Below are positions 7,129-8,286 of a stretch of 8,286 bases of DNA, in pieces. Each line of letters starts with the position of its first letter. Within the stretch, counting starts at the first letter, position 1. Both the position numbers and the translations under genes were made by a program. The DNA is taken from NCBI GenBank assembly GCA_030425715.1, contig JAUIAA010000084.1:1-8286 (forward strand). Reading direction: 5' to 3'. Source of the stretch: Bacteroidia bacterium (GTDB lineage Bacteria > Bacteroidota > Bacteroidia > Flavobacteriales > Flavobacteriaceae). The notes beneath the pieces were generated by a model, which saw nothing but the letters and a program-made list of their open reading frames with translations, had not been told where the DNA came from and ran no database searches.

Positions 7129-8286
7129 ATGATGAAAAAAATTATAAAAATAACAACAGTTTTAGCGGTACTGTTTTTTGGAATATCCTCTTGTAGTGAC
7201 GATTATTTTGACGTAAATACTCCTTCAGGAACAGCTAATGAGGAAGATTTAAGTATGGCAGATCTCTTAGCGCCAGTAATCCATAGTACTATAGAAGGAC
7301 AACGATCTGCAGAAACAGTTTTTGGAAATTATGTTCAGAATTTTGTAGGACAAGGCGGGACAGCTTCTGGCAGAACATCTGTAAGTGGATTATGGTCGCA
7401 AGTATATTTATATGTTCTACCAAATATTAAAGTGATTAAAGAAAAAGCTATAAAAAATAATGCTACACATTATGCCGCTGTAGCGGATATACTCACAGCA
7501 ATAAATATTGGAATTGCGACAGATACCTGGGATAATATACCTTATAGTGAAGCTTCAGAAGGACCTATTAATAATTTTCCAACCTTTGACAAGCAAGAGC
7601 AGATTTATAATCAAATTTTCAGCCTGTTAGATAATGCAATTGCAGCACTTCAAATAGCTGATAATTCAGGGTTCAAACTAGGTAATGAAGATTTAATTTA
7701 TAAAGGGGATATGGATAAATGGTTAAGAGCAGCCTATACCATTAAGGCAAGATATCAATTACATCTAACCAAAGTAAATGGATCTGCAGCAGCAGATGCA
7801 TTGGCAACCATTGCCAATGGATTTACCTCAAACGATGATGATTTTCAAATGTTTTACGATGAGAAAAATATCAACCCATGGTATTCAGGAGAAATTTTAG
7901 CTAGAAATACTGGTAATGTACATAATGATATTTGTAAACAATTGGTAAGTTCAATGAACGGTGATTATTTTCCTTTTCAAAGTGGTGCTTTAGATATCGA
8001 TCCACGACTACCAATATTTGCGACAAACAATGGAGCAAGCGAATGGAAAGGCTATATAAGCGGTGGTGCAGGAAAATCACCAGATGGAACTGATGCCAAC
8101 ACCCAATTTGTAGATGGTGGCTATTATACTAGTATAGATTCCCCTTTGGTATTGATAACTTATGCAGAAGCGATGTTTATAAAAGCAGAAGCGGCATTTT
8201 TGGTAAATGGAGGTACAACTACTAGTACAGGTTCAACAGCAGATACTTACAGTGCCTATATGGAAGGAATTATGGCAAGTATGAGT
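7129..8286 (+). CDS. SusD/RagB family surface lipoprotein, 3' end outside window
   Basis: The frame is open from ATG at 7129 (or the adjacent ATG at 7132) to the window edge, with 386 or 385 residues visible. The family is usually about 470-550 residues, so the C-terminus is missing because of the window and not because of a mutation. Numbered from the second Met, residues 1-20 form a lipoprotein signal peptide ending in ISSC, with Cys21 lipidated. SDDYFD directly after it fits the acidic lipoprotein export signal that sends Bacteroidota lipoproteins to the cell surface. Family features are the helical repeats with LWSQVYLYVLPNI (87-99), YAAVADILTA (114-123), TDTWDNIPYSEA (130-141), FDKQEQIYNQIFSLLDNAI (152-170), KWLRAAYTIKARYQL (196-210) and ITYAEAMFIKAEAAF (342-356). 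This resembles the SusD-like_2 subgroup. It is the ligand-binding lid of the upstream SusC barrel and is co-transcribed with it. The ligand is unknown. Confidence 0.94.
   Translation, partial: MMKKIIKITTVLAVLFFGISSCSDDYFDVNTPSGTANEEDLSMADLLAPVIHSTIEGQRSAETVFGNYVQNFVGQGGTASGRTSVSGLWSQVYLYVLPNIKVIKEKAIKNNATHYAAVADILTAINIGIATDTWDNIPYSEASEGPINNFPTFDKQEQIYNQIFSLLDNAIAALQIADNSGFKLGNEDLIYKGDMDKWLRAAYTIKARYQLHLTKVNGSAAADALATIANGFTSNDDDFQMFYDEKNINPWYSGEILARNTGNVHNDICKQLVSSMNGDYFPFQSGALDIDPRLPIFATNNGASEWKGYISGGAGKSPDGTDANTQFVDGGYYTSIDSPLVLITYAEAMFIKAEAAFLVNGGTTTSTGSTADTYSAYMEGIMASMS

Overview
The window looks like chromosomal DNA of a Bacteroidota bacterium, most likely a member of the Flavobacteriaceae. 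The DNA is AT-rich and the genes lack Shine-Dalgarno leaders. Promoter -7 boxes fit the Bacteroidota consensus TAnnTTTG. A SusC/SusD outer-membrane pair is present, and the SusD carries the S-D-D type surface-export signal after its lipidated cysteine. All calls come from reading the sequence; no database search was possible.

Layout: (1) 25-141, a complete tRNA-Phe(GAA) gene with encoded CCA, followed directly by a strong intrinsic terminator. (2) 292-1332, an AI-2E/PerM-family membrane protein with a well-placed promoter that fixes the start at 292 rather than the longer possible start at 220. (3) 1435-2085, rpe (ribulose-phosphate 3-epimerase). (4) 2082-3785 on the minus strand, recJ (single-strand 5'-3' exonuclease), convergent with rpe and sharing a TTAA in which both stop codons lie. 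(5) 3786-3981, a divergent, very AT-rich control region with inverted repeats and a cluster of TAAACA words. (6) 3982-7119, a SusC/RagA-type TonB-dependent transporter. (7) 7129-8286, the partner SusD/RagB-type lipoprotein, open at the right edge of the window.

Genes 1-4 are housekeeping or broadly conserved functions and do not form an obvious pathway. SusC and SusD form one operon (9 bases between them) and would work together as a lidded outer-membrane importer of an oligosaccharide, peptide or similar ligand. The left boundary of that locus is the 3786-3981 region. Any degradative enzymes or regulators belonging to it must lie downstream of the window, so the substrate cannot be named. 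No gene-free stretch exceeds 300 bases. I found no insertion sequence, CRISPR array, phage gene or integration scar, and no clearly novel system. The most useful second-look items are the control region before susC, the U:U pair in the tRNA T-stem, and the start correction of the AI-2E-family gene.
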